This document shows, piece by piece, positions 23,098 to 34,689 of a stretch of 64,000 nt of DNA (position 1 is the first letter of the stretch; every line of letters starts with the position of its first letter). Both the position numbers and the translations under genes were made by a program. The stretch spans positions 51,307,020 to 51,371,019 of the forward strand of contig OX578153.1 in NCBI GenBank assembly GCA_951213105.1, written 5' to 3'. The DNA comes from Amaurobius ferox (lineage: Eukaryota; Arthropoda; Arachnida; Araneae; Amaurobiidae). Below the pieces are notes generated by a model. The model was not told where the DNA came from. It did no database searches and worked only from the letters and a program-made list of their open reading frames with translations.

Positions 23098-24395
23098 TAA
23101 ACAAGAAAGATCAATCATCCATAAAGCATTGATTATGAAACACTTTCCAGCTTCAATGCAATTTCATTTAAACATCTCTAAAATGCGATACATTCCTCGG
23201 TAATATTTTAATCATTTAAACATCTCTAAAATGCGATACATTCCACGGTAATATTTCAAAAATTATCACAATATTACATAAATTTATTGTATTTGAAAAC
23301 TTCAAAGTTCATCGAAAAAAATAAACTTCATTCAAATGACATCAATTAAATATAAATCGCCTGGCTCCTTGGTAATGTTTTTAACGTTATCATAATACTA
23401 CAATAATTTAGTATATTTGAAAACTTCATCAAAAACAGCAGAAAATTATTCAAATGACGCCATCGAAATGTAACACGTCTGGCTCTCTCTATAAAAGCAG
23501 CATTCCATTCATAAGCATTTTTCCATTCATTTCATTCATTACAATACTATAATAATTTATTTTATTTAAAAACTTAAGACCATGGAGTTACAAGTAATTA
23601 AACTCTATGCCTAAAACTTCATCGAAAAAAATCGTCCTTCTCTCTGTAAAATCAATGAATATTTCATTCATATTAGCTATGCAGACTCCATGAGCTAAAT
23701 AATTTTGCGTTAAAGAAATACAGCAATTCTTATGCAACTTATTCTACATATTTGGCTGTTTACATTTTATATAAGTGAAAAATAGGCTTCGTTGTAGACA
23801 TAATCAAATTTGGATGATCATTTAAACTCAAATATATTGTAATTGCGTTGTTTCAGTATGTAGATGCACAGAATTTAAGCAAAAATAAAGAGGTTTTATT
23901 ACGGATACAACACTCAATATGAATTAAAAGGGAATTTAAAATCACGATTCTGAAACAAGATGAATGTCATATTTCATTTTGAAGTGGGTCACGTGATCGC
24001 TTCATATAAGAGGTGTAATTACTATTTTAATTTTTATTTAAAAAACTACTGAATATATCTTGCTGAAAGTTTTTTTATATATTTTATGGGATAATTTGAA
24101 TATTACCTAAGATTTTCGAAGCAATTTGTGAATTTTGAATCCGCTTAAAAAATGTTTGAAAAATTAGGTCCTATAGGGTTCAACGTATTTCATTTTTTGA
24201 ACACGGGTTCAATCCAAAACTAATTGGGTGATATTATTAATTTATATTCCCATAGGTCTCACACACCGTCTAAACAACATACTAAAATTTCATCTTGATT
24301 AAGTCATTTTTACGGCAGTTATCGTGCTAACGGACAAACAGGCAGACAGAATAAACAAAGTCATAAACACTTTTCTACTTTGTTGTAAAGTGTTA
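23098..24395 (+). repeat. family C full-length copy, forward
   Basis: It starts AAACAAGAAAGATCAATCAT with a hairpin against GCATTGATTATG, then the AACACTTTCCA motif. It contains two direct blocks around ATCTCTAAAATGCGATACAT and ATAATTTATT, a (CAGA)n-type tract near 24335, and ends in the hairpin AACACTTTT...AAAGTGTTA. No ORF. Confidence 0.85.
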
Positions 24396-24491
24396 ATAAA
24401 ACAACTATTTAATCGAATATAAATATGCTTATAAGTCTAAAATAACATAACTCAATTTATGTAATCATTGATTTTATACATGAGTGATAAT

Positions 24492-24655
24492 CTATATAAT
24501 TAAAATTGAAAATCTGTCTGTGTGTGTGAATTTTTGTCTCAGCATCAAAGAAGCTGCATAGATTTTCATGAAATTTTGTGGTAACCTTGAAATAGCCCCA
24601 CCTGAAACGTAACTCATGTTTCGAATTTCTGGGACCAGGGGATGCCAATATATTC
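24492..24655 (+). mobile_element. short Helitron-like 5' end
   Basis: TCTATATAATTAAAATTGAA followed by CTGTCTGTGTGTG is a typical Helitron 5' start; the copy breaks off into a C element after about 160 bp. Confidence 0.45.
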
Positions 24656-24656
24656 A

Positions 24657-25912
24657 GAAACAAGAAAGATCAATCATGCTTAAAGCATTGATTATGAAAC
24701 ACTTTCCAACTTCAATGCAATTTTATTTAAAAAAGTCGAAAATGCATTACATTCCTCGGAAATATTTTAAAACTTATCACAATACTACATTGATTTATTA
24801 TATTTGAAAACTTAAACCTTCATTGAAAAAAATTAACTTCATTCAAATGACGGCATTGAAATATAAATTGCGTGGTTTAAATATCTCTAAAATGCAATAC
24901 ATTCCACGGTAATATTTTTAAATCTATCATAATACTACGATAATTTATTATATTTGAAAACTTCATCGAAAACAACTGAAATTAATTCAAATGACGTCAT
25001 AGAAAAAATAACACGCCTGGATATCTCTATAAAAGCAAGATTTCATTCATAACTTTCTCCATTTCATTCATCACAATACTATAATAATTTATTTTATTTA
25101 AAAATTAAGACCATGGAGCTACAATTCATAAACTTTATGCTTAAAACTTCTTTGAAAAAAATCGTCCTTCTGTTTATAAAATCAATTAATATTTCATTCA
25201 TATCAGCCATGCAGACTCCATGGACTGAATTATTTTGTGTTAAAGAAATACAGTAATTCTAATACAACTCATTCTACATATTTTGCTGTTTACATTTTAC
25301 ATAGGTGAAAAATAGGCTTAGTTGTAGAAATAATCAAATTTGAATGAGAATTTAAACTCAAATATATTGTTATTGTGTTGTTTTAGTATGTAGATGCACA
25401 GAATTTAAGCAGAAATAAAGTAGTTTTAGGACGGATACAACACTCAATATGAATTAAAAAGAACTTTAAAAAATCACGAATTTGAAACAAGATGGATGCC
25501 ATATATCATTTTGAAGTGGGTCATGTGATCGTTTCATATCATGGTCACGTGATCGCTTCATATAAGATGTGTAATTATTATTTTAATTTTTATTTAAAAA
25601 ACTACTGAATATATTTAGCTGAATTTTTTTTTATATATTTTATGGAACAATTTGACTATTACCTAAAATTTTCGAAGCAATTTGTGAATTTTAAATCCGC
25701 TTAAAAAATGTTAGAAAAATTAGGTCCCATAGGGCTCAATGTATTTCATTTTTTCAACCCGGGTTCAATCCAAAACTAATTGTGTGATATTATTTATTTA
25801 TATTCTCATAGGTCCTACAGACCGTCTGAACAACATACTAAAATTTCATTTTGATTAAGTCATTTTTACGGCAGTTATCGTGCTAACGGACAGACAGACA
25901 GACAGACAGAAG
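24657..25912 (+). repeat. family C copy, forward, interrupted near its 3' end by the gag element
   Basis: It is collinear with 23098-24395 up to the (CAGA)n tract at 25896-25911. The final hairpin arm reappears at 28382-28404 on the far side of the gag element. A 23-bp local duplication around GGTCAxGTGATCGxTTCATA lies at 25530-25565. Confidence 0.85.
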
Positions 25913-28382
25913 CCAAGCCAAGACGCTTCGTTACGGGCTTCCATGGGACCGAAGGTCCCTTACGCCCACATCAGAATATATAAATGTCCACTGTTGATGA
26001 TCTTTTCTGAATAGCAATATGGTGGTAATAGCAATCTGCCTCGTGGGGTTGCTTGGTTGAGATCAGAGATGGCTCGTGGAGTCCATCTTCATCTTGGAAT
26101 GGCGAAGTACTTCGGCTGGTGGCACGCTGTAAGCAAGAAGGAGGTGGGCGGGGCCAAGGAGAGAGGACCAATAGAAAAAGTCGCAGTGTTGGGGCGGAGA
26201 TCAGAGTTTGATCTACAATTTAGAGGTTAACAGGGGTAAATTAAGTCAAGTTTTATAATAAATATAAAATTTTTAAGAAGTTAACAGTTATAAATTAACT
26301 AGAAGGGGGTATACAATTACAAATGGCTAAAAAACACTGCGCTACAAGCGGAGGTTACAGACAATTTCCGATCGAGTTGCAAAGAAAAAAGGCCCTTTTC
26401 AGGGACACCGGTGAACAATTTTATAAATAAAATTTAAACTATGTCGAGAAGGTAAATACGCACAGGTAAAAGACCGGGCTGGCACAGCATAAATATAATC
26501 AAAGCATAAAAATAGTCAGGTTCCGAAAGGGAATACGTGGCATTGCCAGGTGAAATAATTAAGGGGAGGGTGCATCTGCGAGAGCATGATAGCTCTCGTA
26601 GATGAACCAGACCAGATCAATTTGCGTAGTCGCCGTACGCAGTTTGGGGAGCGCTCTTCTGAACGCTTCAAGTAGAAGATTTTTATCCAGTGAGTTTCTC
26701 ATTTCAATAATGGTCGCAAAAAAGTCGGTATAGTTGATAGCATTGCCATCAGCTGGGCTTTTTGAATTTGGGTTGGCGACGGCTGGGACCGACGGTTTAG
26801 TAATTTGTCCGGAAATTTTGGAAATTAAGGCATTCTCGCTATTTGATGAGTCATCAGTTTCTTGTGTACCAGAAACTACATTAGCGAAGTTTTGGTTGGG
26901 CTTAATGCCAGCAGGTCGGAAAGAACGACTCTGTTTCCCAGGGTCTAATCCTGGGGGGGGGGGGGGTGCGCTGTGGCTGAATTTGGAGTTATACTGGGGT
27001 TTGTCCCTAATTCTCTTGGTCACAGGCGAGTTGCCCGGGTTTTTCGGGCAGCCCCGCCAGCTGGCAGCATGTGCGCCCCCGCAGTTGCAGCACAGCTTGA
27101 AGTCGGCTTTACAGTCGACTGCGGCGTGGGGCCCTGCGCATTTGACGCAGCGCAATGGCAGCCTACATGCCAGACTGCTATGGTAAAAACCATTGCATGA
27201 ATGACATTGGCTGACAAAGCCTCTGCGCCCCATGTAGGGCTCCACGGTCACTCCTGTGCCCAAGAGCACAGATATTTGAAATAGTTCATCCGAGTTAGTC
27301 CCGGGAGCTAACTGAAGGTAGTATAAGGGAAGGGGTTGTCTGCTTCCTCTTTTGGTGAGTCTAGTGCAGCTGAGGACTTGAAATTCCATGTATTCAAGGC
27401 TGCGTGTTATTAAGTTCATATCCGTGGCAATGGGGAGTCCCCTAATGACACACTTTACAGGGAGGTCCTCTTTAAGAGAGAAAGTTTTGAAAGGAGCTCC
27501 GATCTTAGTCAGATACTCGATGCTGTTACGATATTCTTCGTTGTTTTGAACAACAATTCTAAAAAATTGGCGGTCAAGGACCGGAACAATTTCAGGTGCA
27601 ACTCTTTTAAGTTTGAAGATGATGTTCGGCCATTGCGGGCAGGAAGCACTAATAAAAATGGGTGGAACAGTCGGGGGTTTCGGCACATTCGCCGCGTGGT
27701 CGTTCTTTCCACAACCGGTCGAGCTGTGATTGGATGTTTCAGAATCCATCGACAGCGTGCGTTTTCTGTTTGCTTTAGGAGCTTTATGGATAAATCCATC
27801 TGCATCCGTGTAAGTACGGGAGTTAGTAGCACTATTTATATAATTTAAGTTAGGATTTTGATTAGAGTTTGCTTTATCATTAAGATTAGTGCCGGTATTT
27901 GCTTCGGCAGAGTCAATTTCCATAGAATTATTTGCATGGCATGCAGCCAGATTTGAGTCAGAATTTACGTTTAAGTTTGTAATTTGAGTTGATTTTGAGT
28001 TAGAATTTAAATTTACTTCAGTAGATTTAATGTTTCTATCATTATTAAGGTTTGCATTATCAGTTTCCTGAGAAATAGTAGAAGAATCAGTGGCTTTATG
28101 AGCCTTAGTTTTAGGGTTGGGGGGGAGGGGGGGGGGGGTAGCAAAGACATGCTTACCATCCGAGTACTCCGCCATCTTGCCTGGCTTGGTCGTCTCATCA
28201 GCAGTAGAGTCGTCTTTTGTTCCAGAAATGGCTGCTCTTTTCGCCGAAATCTTCTTTTCCAGGTCGGCAATCTGTTGCTCTAAATAATTGCAGTTAACAC
28301 TAGCTGTGTTGGAGTCGAAACACTCTTCCATATTGATCGAAGAATCATCACTCTTGCGTGATGAAGTCACGTTTTTCTTTCC
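25913..28382 (-). mobile_element. LINE-type element carrying only a gag-like ORF
   Basis: The inserted block lies between the microsatellite and the terminal hairpin of a C copy. It holds one long ORF and a 3' region of about 650 bp with no second ORF. Near its 3' end is the hairpin GGGACC-GAA-GGTCCC (25946-25960). About 25 bases expected in an intact C copy at the target are missing, and no clear target duplication is visible. Confidence 0.65.
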
Positions 28383-28385
28383 CAA
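26559..28385 (-). CDS. gag-like nucleic-acid-binding protein of a LINE-type retroelement (ORF1-like)
   Basis: The 608-codon frame is uninterrupted. Its first ATG is at codon 19 (28331-28329); the frame opens with a TTG at the junction with the host repeat, so the true start is uncertain and the 5' end may be truncated. Residues 35-50 suit a short coiled coil, 80-240 are N/S/T-rich and low-complexity, and about 290-390 resemble the PRE_C2HC region that precedes zinc knuckles in Jockey-clade ORF1 proteins. Three C2HC knuckles follow at about 394-407, 413-425 and 432-446. A proline run at 474-478 is coded by a G/C homopolymer. In known LINEs such proteins bind element RNA as a chaperone. No endonuclease or reverse transcriptase ORF follows on this strand. 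It could be a 5'-truncated, internally deleted LINE, or a separately moving gag gene. Confidence 0.85.
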   Translation of the reverse strand: MGKKNVTSSRKSDDSSINMEECFDSNTASVNCNYLEQQIADLEKKISAKRAAISGTKDDSTADETTKPGKMAEYSDGKHVFATPPPLPPNPKTKAHKATDSSTISQETDNANLNNDRNIKSTEVNLNSNSKSTQITNLNVNSDSNLAACHANNSMEIDSAEANTGTNLNDKANSNQNPNLNYINSATNSRTYTDADGFIHKAPKANRKRTLSMDSETSNHSSTGCGKNDHAANVPKPPTVPPIFISASCPQWPNIIFKLKRVAPEIVPVLDRQFFRIVVQNNEEYRNSIEYLTKIGAPFKTFSLKEDLPVKCVIRGLPIATDMNLITRSLEYMEFQVLSCTRLTKRGSRQPLPLYYLQLAPGTNSDELFQISVLLGTGVTVEPYMGRRGFVSQCHSCNGFYHSSLACRLPLRCVKCAGPHAAVDCKADFKLCCNCGGAHAASWRGCPKNPGNSPVTKRIRDKPQYNSKFSHSAPPPPPGLDPGKQSRSFRPAGIKPNQNFANVVSGTQETDDSSNSENALISKISGQITKPSVPAVANPNSKSPADGNAINYTDFFATIIEMRNSLDKNLLLEAFRRALPKLRTATTQIDLVWFIYESYHALADAPSP

Positions 28386-28404
28386 CTTTGTTGTAAAGTG
28401 TTAA

Positions 28405-28978
28405 AAACGAATCTTCCATGGAGATAGCAGGCATGGAGATAGGTATAATTATGCGGTAGATGTAGACATAAAATAAATTTTATAAATGAAAGCTATTGCA
28501 GTTTTGATTGGATTATATCAATTACGGTCTACGGATTTAAAGATTACGAGAATGATTGATATTTTCAATTTCTTACGTCCTATGTTTTATTTTGAAAAAT
28601 ATTTTTCCAAATCAGATATGGTAAGGAAGACACTAATCTATTGTGTTTTCGTATATTGTGTTCAGCCAGAACTCATATATTATGTTTAGTTAATTGTTGA
28701 AACAAAATATAAATAGTACGGGCTTATCTTCTAATACGAGTTTTCCTTTTTAGTATACATTGATAAAATTTTGTCTTTTTTGTAAATTTGCTTACAAAAG
28801 GGACCAGAATGTTCTATTCTTCATATCTGTCTGGGAAAATAACTTTGTGCAACGAGAACATAGATTCTAATACTTCTATTTAGGAGATTTTATATATTTT
28901 AATAGAATGCTTTGAATAATATTGCCATTTTGAAAACTATAGGAATTTACACATAATTGTGAAATAAGTTTTTTTTTA
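28405..28978. other. AT-rich, nothing recognised
   Basis: It lies between two oppositely oriented C copies. A 67-aa open frame here has no recognisable domain. Confidence 0.4.
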
Positions 28979-28982
28979 ACAC

Positions 28983-30263
28983 TTTACGACAAAGTTGAAA
29001 AGTGTTTATGACTTTTTCATTCTGTCTGTCTGTCTGTCTGTCTGTCCGTTAGCACGATAACTGCCGTAAAAATGACTTAATCAAAATGAAATTTTAGTAT
29101 GTTGTTCAGACGGTCTGTAGGACCTATGGGAATATAAATGAATAATATCACCCAATTAGTTTTGGATTGAACCCGGGTTGAAAAAATGAAATACATTGAG
29201 CCCTATAGGACCTAATTTTTCAAACATTTTTTAAGCGGATTTAAAATTCACAAATTGCTTCGAAAATTTTAGGTAATATTCAAATTGTTCCATAAAATAT
29301 ATAAAAAAAAAATTCAGCGAAATATATTCAGTAGTTTTCTAAATAAAAATTAAAATAATAATAACACCTCTTATATGAAGCGATCATGTGACCATGATAT
29401 GAAAAGATCACGTGACCCACTTCAAAATGATATATGGCATCCATCTTGCCTCAAAATCGTGAATTTTAAAGTTCTTTTTAATTCATATTGAGTGTTGTAT
29501 CCGTCCTAAAACCACTTTATTTTTGCTAAAATTCTCTGAATCTACATACTGAAACAACGCAATTACAATATATTTGAGTCTAAATACTCATCCAAATTTG
29601 ATTATTTCTACAACGAAGCCTATTTTTCACCTAGGTAAAATGTAAACAGCAAAATATGTAGAATGAGTTGTATTAGAATTGCTGTACTTCTTTAACACAA
29701 AATCATTTAGTTCATGGATTCTGCGTAGCTGATATGAATGAAATATTCATTGATTTTACAAAGAGAAGGACGATTTTTTTCGATGAAGTTTTACGCATAG
29801 AGTTTAATTACTTGTAGCTGCATGGTCTTAATTTTTAAATAAAATAAATTATTATAGTATTGTGATGAATGACATGAATGGGAAATTATGTATGAATGAA
29901 ATGCTGCTTTTATAGAGAGAGCCAGGCGTGTTATTTTTTCTATGACGTCATTTGAATGAATTTCAGTTGTTTTCGATGAAGTTTTCAAATATAATAAATT
30001 ATCGTAGTATTATGATAATTCTAAAATTATTACCGAGAAATGTATCACATTTTAGAGATGTTTAAACCAGGCAATTTATATTTCAATGCCATCATTTGAA
30101 TGTAGTTCATTTTTTTTCGATGAAGGTTTAAGTTTTCAAATATAATAAATTAATGTAGTATTGTGATAAGTTTTAAAATATTACCGAGGAATGTATTGCA
30201 TTTTAGACATGTTTAAATGAAATTGCATTGAAGTTGGAAAGTGTTTCATAAGCAATGCTTTAA
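28983..30263 (-). repeat. family C copy, reverse, split by a TTAA-site insertion
   Basis: It starts with the hairpin AACACTTTACGACAAAGTTG...AAAAGTGTT, then (CTGT)n and the full C body in reverse. It stops at TTAA (30260-30263); the missing end, GCATGATTGGTCTTTC, resumes at 35448-35482. Intact C copies show the uninterrupted sequence. Confidence 0.88.
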
Positions 30264-30982
30264 GGGTGAGCGTCAGTAAATTTTCTGCCGTATCCGCGTT
30301 TTGTTAACTTTCGCGGCACACATATTTCGCCGAAATTCTGCTCAAACAGTTGCGAATTATTTTCTTATAGATAAAATGCTATGCTTAGATTATATTAAAA
30401 CTAAATTTAATGCCCCAAAAAACATAGAATATATTTTTTAGTTTAATCCAAAATATTTTAGGTGCTGCCATCTGTTGTCGTAATTTAATTCATATCGATT
30501 ATTTTTATGTTTTAACGACCATTTTTAAATATCTATTCCTTCTAATACAGTGTTAAATACAACAACAGATCATATATAATAATGCCACAATCACGGAAAG
30601 GTAATTTATCATTCTATAAATTCAGTGGCGCACCCAGAATATTCCTAAGGGGGGGGCCATTGGTGCACAAAATTTTTATGAAGGAGGATGACTCCTCGAT
30701 AAATTTTCCGAGAAAAAATGATCAGAGGCCATATCAATTAACAAGGCGGTTGTCTTTTTTTGTACATTTATTTTTATCAAATTACTAACAATTCTTTAGT
30801 GCAGTGCAAGAGAATTGAATGATTAGAAGAAGTAGTAGTAGATATTTATACAAAACAACACAAATTAAGAAATAGATGAAGATAAAATTATTTGTTCTGG
30901 TCTGCTTATACTGTATACTTGTTTTCAACCACTCTCTCATGATTACATATTGTTATATTATTCAATTATGATCTATACATAT

Positions 30983-33490
30983 TCATAAAACGAAGTCCAG
31001 CCTCCTGTTTTTCTTTGTAGCCAGAGCATTAATTATCTGGTCTGGATCAATTTCCACTTCACGGTGAATGTTCATTGACGCCAGTCCATTCAGTCTGGTT
31101 TCACTCATACTGTTTCTCAAGTAAGTTTTCAACCTCTTCATTGTGGAGAATGACCTCTCAGCACTGCTTGTTGATACTGGGAGGGTGGCATACACTTTTA
31201 AAAGTTCAAACACAGTTGGAAAAGTCCTTTGGTCACAAAAGTTAAGCAGTTCGATTGGGCTTTTAGTTTTCTTGTTCAATGCAAAGACCTTCATGTACCA
31301 CAGATGTAGTTCAGCTTTTAGAGTATTATCTGATCTGGGTCCTAAATCATCTGCAAATTTCCTTGATAAGGCAACAAATCTCTCGTTTTCTTCCAGTGTC
31401 GGCTGCCTTCCATTCGGAATGACAGATGCAAAACTTTGTAGAAATTCCTTATGTTTGAGAAATTTTTCATGGAGGTGAGTGATGAAATTATCAATCCATG
31501 GAATGAAAATAGAAAGTCTGTAGTATTCTTCAGGAGTCTGTACGTTGAAATTTGATCTATAAATTTGTCTGGTGGCACGGCGTGGTAGAGTAATGTTTTC
31601 TCCATGCTGTTCCAGCTTCTTAACAGCTTGTTCAAACAGATGGTGAAACTCGTTCTCTGCGTTCTCTCGAATTATAGATATAGCTTTCAAAACGTCTTCT
31701 ACGTCACTCACAGCAGTTGCCAGATCAAGGTTAACTTCCTGCAGCTTTTCACTCAGACGAACACTGTAGCTGAGTAATCTGTCAGCTGAAACAAGTGCTA
31801 TGACAAACTGTGATGTTAACATTGAACATAACAAGGTATGAGCCTCTGTTGATGTCTCCTTGTCATTCCAGGTAGTAATCTCCTCCAGAGCGTCGATTAC
31901 TTGATCAAACAATGAAACCATAACTGTGACGGCATCATGTCTCTCCACCCAACGAGTAGGGCATAATTTCTTCAGTTTTTTGGCACTGATTTCTGTCTCT
32001 TCCTGATTAGCTGCATTAATTTTGCTGGTGAGAACAAGGTTTCGTTTTGGTGTGTTGAAAAAACTAGAGATTTTCCCTATTATTCCAAAGCTGTTTCGGA
32101 TATCCGGAACTCTAGATGAATAAGTTATGGCTAAGTTCAAACAGTGTGATGCACAATGAACGTAGGGGGCTTTGGGGTGTTGCTCATATATAATTGCTTG
32201 GGCGCCATTGTACTCTCCACTCATTGCAGAAGCTCCATCGAACCCTTGTCCACGGAGGAAAGACGTATCAATGTTGCAGTCTGCAAGGCCTTTAAGAATA
32301 GCATCTGCAATTGCTCGACCTGTAGTTTCAGTCAGGGGCACAAACTTAAGGAAGTTCTCCACTATCTTAAATTCAATTTTATACTTATCATTTGTTTCAA
32401 ACCGTTTCAAATAACGAACGCAAAGTGTCATTTGCTCTACCGTTGCAATATCTGTGGTTTCGTCACATAAAACCGCAAAACATTTGGCCTCATTCACCTC
32501 AGTTGCTATGTGCTTCACAATGGAATCATTGCATGCTGAAATAATCTCATTTTGTATATTCCAACTTATGTAAGTTGCATTTTTTGCACAACCTTGTAGA
32601 TGAGTTTTCAGTATTTCTTCTCCTGCATCAACTCGGAGTCGCAAAAGGGCTCTAAAATTTCCTTCGCCTTGGCATGGTTCTGACAATACGTCCAAATCCC
32701 CACAGTCTCTATGCCCTCTCATGGCCAGCCCTTGCCTTCCACAAAAAATCACTGTTTTGATAATAGGTTTAAGAATAGCCCTATTCTGCAAAACTTGTTT
32801 TTGCTTTCCTCTGTCCATTACTTGATCCACAGGAACCGTTTTTCCTTCCGTGACCCTTAAGAACTCATCGGCTTTGAGAACTGAATCCTTATGATAGAAA
32901 AATTTTTCATGTTGACTGAACTTCTCCAAGGCCTTCTTCCAATTATTAAATCCTTTTGAAACAAGTTGACCTGTAGCTTGTGTGGATCTTAAACCGACTT
33001 CATGGGGTGCAAAGAGAACACAAAATTTGCAATAGGCACTGTCCTCTGCCTTTGAGTAAGCTAGCCAGTTATGCTTACTCAGCCAAGATGAGCAGAACTT
33101 CCGAGAGTGGTGAGGTTTTCCTTGACTTGATACAGCACTAGTGACAGTAGCAGGAAAACTGTAATTTGCATATGGTTCCCAAAGATTTTTTAGCGCTGTT
33201 ATCCTATCTTCATCTGTGAGGTTAGATTTCTTGACATAATTAGAAATATCTGCAGCCAGAATTTCTATTTCAACTGTGTTTGGTATTGTGTTTTGTCCTA
33301 CCTTTACCTCCTCACAAGCGTTTGAAGACAGCCCGGGGTCACGGCTGTTGCTTGCTTCGACTGCAGCCTCATCAATGTAACAAGAGCTCAGGGAAACGTC
33401 GTTGGGAACGTCACTATTTTCAATCTTACTTTTTTTTTTAAAATAATTTCCCAGTGTCTGTTGGCCTAGCCCTTTTCGTTTTTCACTCAT
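30983..33490 (-). CDS. hAT-superfamily transposase, ZMYM1-like
   Basis: This is an 835-codon uninterrupted frame with an ATG start. In order: a basic, Lys-rich N-terminus with GQQTLGNYFKKK; a TTF-type zinc-finger region at about 129-200 (C133, C154, C157, H193 candidates); a DUF4371-like region; and the RNase H-like core. Expected hAT catalytic acidic residues are present: D343 in CDETTD (342-347), D418 in GQGFDGA (414-420) and E778 in SSAERSFS (775-782). The conserved CPTRW is at 510-514. The hAT C-terminal dimerisation region spans about 750-815. Length is usual for this group. By known family function it cuts and pastes the surrounding element (30623-34281). It most resembles proteins annotated as zinc finger MYM-type 1-like; a hAT-Tip100 placement is inference. 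No inactivating lesion is visible. Confidence 0.94.
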   Translation of the reverse strand: MSEKRKGLGQQTLGNYFKKKSKIENSDVPNDVSLSSCYIDEAAVEASNSRDPGLSSNACEEVKVGQNTIPNTVEIEILAADISNYVKKSNLTDEDRITALKNLWEPYANYSFPATVTSAVSSQGKPHHSRKFCSSWLSKHNWLAYSKAEDSAYCKFCVLFAPHEVGLRSTQATGQLVSKGFNNWKKALEKFSQHEKFFYHKDSVLKADEFLRVTEGKTVPVDQVMDRGKQKQVLQNRAILKPIIKTVIFCGRQGLAMRGHRDCGDLDVLSEPCQGEGNFRALLRLRVDAGEEILKTHLQGCAKNATYISWNIQNEIISACNDSIVKHIATEVNEAKCFAVLCDETTDIATVEQMTLCVRYLKRFETNDKYKIEFKIVENFLKFVPLTETTGRAIADAILKGLADCNIDTSFLRGQGFDGASAMSGEYNGAQAIIYEQHPKAPYVHCASHCLNLAITYSSRVPDIRNSFGIIGKISSFFNTPKRNLVLTSKINAANQEETEISAKKLKKLCPTRWVERHDAVTVMVSLFDQVIDALEEITTWNDKETSTEAHTLLCSMLTSQFVIALVSADRLLSYSVRLSEKLQEVNLDLATAVSDVEDVLKAISIIRENAENEFHHLFEQAVKKLEQHGENITLPRRATRQIYRSNFNVQTPEEYYRLSIFIPWIDNFITHLHEKFLKHKEFLQSFASVIPNGRQPTLEENERFVALSRKFADDLGPRSDNTLKAELHLWYMKVFALNKKTKSPIELLNFCDQRTFPTVFELLKVYATLPVSTSSAERSFSTMKRLKTYLRNSMSETRLNGLASMNIHREVEIDPDQIINALATKKNRRLDFVL

Positions 33491-33841
33491 TGTCTTTTTT
33501 TTTACCTTGCTCCTCAGTTATTCAAGAACAAAATTTGCTATATAGCCGAAATACGCACATAAACACACACACTGATCGTTAAAGATGCATTTCACTGTAA
33601 GATCAGTTGAAAGTTCAGGACCATTATTAAATTCAGCTATTCACCACGCAGGCCCTCGTTCCGAAACTACCAATTCACTGTTATCACCTTGTGTCGTAAC
33701 GTCGCACTTTATTTCAACTCACAGCAACACTTAATTCGCGAAGCGTTGGCACGATCTATTTATTCACTTCCACAATTTTCTCACTGGGTAAACGAAATCC
33801 TCGAGTTTTCGAGCGAACAGCCGCTTCCCCGCCGTTCACTC

Positions 33842-33875
33842 TTTATATAGGGCCACGGAGGCGCCTGTGACGTCA
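33842..33875 (-). promoter_or_regulatory. probable transposase core promoter: TATA box with upstream CRE
   Basis: On the minus strand a TATATAAAG box lies at about 33849-33841, some 350 bases upstream of the transposase ATG. About 20 bases farther upstream is the perfect CRE palindrome TGACGTCA (33868-33875). Spacing suits a pol II promoter with transcription starting near 33815. Inferred from motifs only. Confidence 0.5.
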
Positions 33876-34689
33876 CTCTACACAGCACTGGTATAGTACG
33901 ACTATAGCGAGAAGGCATTTGGGTCACGTGATTTTGGACGAGTCCATTAGTTAAATTCAATCACAGGTAGAAACGTCTTAAGAAGAACGGGTTTCCAGAA
34001 TTGGCGCCTTCAGTGCGAATTAATTTATAATTTGTACAGTACGATAAAGAGCTTTATATGTATAATTACATTCAGTGTAAGTGTTGGGATATGCTGGAAT
34101 TGTTTTCTTCACAATGATTAAAATTATTTATTACAATAATGGTTGTAAATGTTTTTTTTTTTATACTTTCTCGAAGGCAGACCTAGTTCTCCCTTGTGCT
34201 GACAGCGCCCTTCGCGTTTTGCTTTGTCAGCCCAAGGGGGGGGCCAGGGCCCCCTCGGCCCCCCCCGTGGGTGCGCCACTGTATAAATTTGATAAGGGAT
34301 CTGAATGTACATCACCGAGGACTGCAGTTTTGTCTTTAAGTTCCTTTGTCCTCAAGTCCAAGTTCAATTACGTTTCCGTGATTATGGCATTATATATGAT
34401 CTGCTGTTGTATTTAATAGCGTATTAGAAGGAATAGACATTTAAAAATGTTCATTAAAAAATCAAAAAAGTCGGTATGAATTAAATTACGACAACAGATG
34501 GCAGCACCAGAAATATTTTAAATTAAAATAAAACATATATTCTATGTTTTATTGGGTACTAAATTTAGTTTTAATATAATCTAAGCATAGCATTTTATCT
34601 ATAAGAAAATATTTCGCAACTATTTGAGCAGAATTTCGGCGAAATATGTGTTCCGCGAATGTTAGCAAAGTGCGGATAGGGCAGAAACA

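Larger units (their letters stand above)
30623..34281 (-). mobile_element. complete hAT transposon
   Basis: The ends are CAGTGGCGCACCCA (left) and its reverse complement (right). The 8-bp duplication TATAAATT lies at 30615-30622 and 34282-34289, the hallmark hAT target duplication length. The second MITE unit (34990-35050) shows the unoccupied sequence around CTATAAATTTGATAAG. G/C runs follow each end. It encodes one full-length transposase on the minus strand. All parts needed for mobility by family criteria are visible. Confidence 0.93.

Noticed and set aside
26734..28283. Open frames of 60-150 aa antisense or out of frame to the gag gene
   Set aside because: They are shadows of the intact gag frame on the other strand.
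31143..32470. Plus-strand open frames within the transposase gene
   Set aside because: They are antisense shadows of the 835-aa frame.
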